Source: Anaerotignum lactatifermentans
Lineage (GTDB): Bacteria; Bacillota; Clostridia; Lachnospirales; Anaerotignaceae
DNA length: 35,172 nt
Assembly (NCBI RefSeq): GCF_016902535.1
Contig: NZ_JACSNY010000018.1
Location: 1 to 35,172, forward strand
Direction of reading: 5' to 3'
This document shows, in pieces, positions 35,048 to 35,172 of this stretch. The position numbers and the translations under genes were made by a program. The notes below the pieces were generated by a model. The model did not search any database, was not told the origin of the DNA, and saw only the letters and a list, made by a program, of their open reading frames with translations. The number at the start of each line of letters is the position of its first letter. The first letter of the stretch is position 1.

Positions 35048-35172
35048 ATTTTTCGCCGCTAAAAAGCGGAAAGCAAGACTGATCCTTGAAAACTGAACAG
35101 CAGAAATAAACTTACAACCCATAGTCAATTTCAACGACAGATGAGTCTGTCGGATAAATGACAAGAGTTTGC
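35048..35172 (+). other. Leader of an rRNA operon
   Basis: After the P2 hairpin the sequence GATCCTTGAAAACTGAACAG is typical of rRNA operon leaders and spacers in Clostridia. A hairpin ACGACAGATGAGTCTGTCG follows. The window ends before a recognisable 16S start (the last bases AGAGTTTGC are not the 16S AGAGTTTGATC). Confidence 0.8.

Noticed and set aside
35160-35172. Start of the 16S rRNA gene at AGAGTTTGC
   Set aside because: The final base departs from the 16S start AGAGTTTGATC and too little sequence remains to call it.

Overview
The window looks like a piece of a Clostridia chromosome, most likely Lachnospiraceae. The basis is Gram-positive ribosome binding sites and sigma-A promoters, low-to-mid G+C, a c-di-GMP-I riboswitch, a DivIVA-like coiled coil and a 3'-5'-exonuclease-dead DNA polymerase I. 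This is inference from gene content; no 16S sequence is present.

Bases 1 to about 7,000 are an AT-rich accessory island, mostly on the minus strand. It carries a phosphorothioate (Dnd) DNA-modification locus in decay: an Mrr-type nuclease with a HARE-HTH domain, dndB under a strong promoter with tandem palindromes, dndC broken by a one-base indel in an A8 tract, and dndD cut short by an insertion element whose transposase starts at the left edge. Next come an orphan membrane protein, an unknown 133-aa protein and an HTH_36-type protein of the kind found on conjugative elements. A roughly 0.9-kb non-coding stretch with inverted repeats separates the island from the core genome.

Bases 7,566 to 22,685 form a plus-strand c-di-GMP locus, the most interesting part. 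A membrane diguanylate cyclase is followed 6 bases later by a c-di-GMP-I (GEMM-I) riboswitch with an intrinsic terminator. Downstream are a VTC-domain protein, a DUF4956 membrane protein, a CotH-kinase protein, an anchored glycosidase-like protein, a HEAT-repeat protein and a processive GT2 glycosyltransferase. Then come a DivIVA-like coiled coil, two GGDEF-EAL proteins (GGDEF degenerate, EAL intact) and a SnoaL-GGDEF cyclase. The reading is a self-contained circuit: enzymes that make and break c-di-GMP surround a surface-polymer assembly operon whose transcription is gated by that nucleotide through RNA.

Bases 22,772 to 34,868 are ordinary core genes. They are an ABC-F ATPase with a HAD phosphatase, a LysR regulator divergent from an MgtC/SapB membrane protein, an orphan NMT1-like lipoprotein, polA-coaE-lytic transglycosylase-peptide-binding lipoprotein, and a GalT-family protein. 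The last 240 bases hold two perfectly spaced tandem sigma-A promoters and a leader typical of an rRNA operon; the 16S gene itself is not reached.
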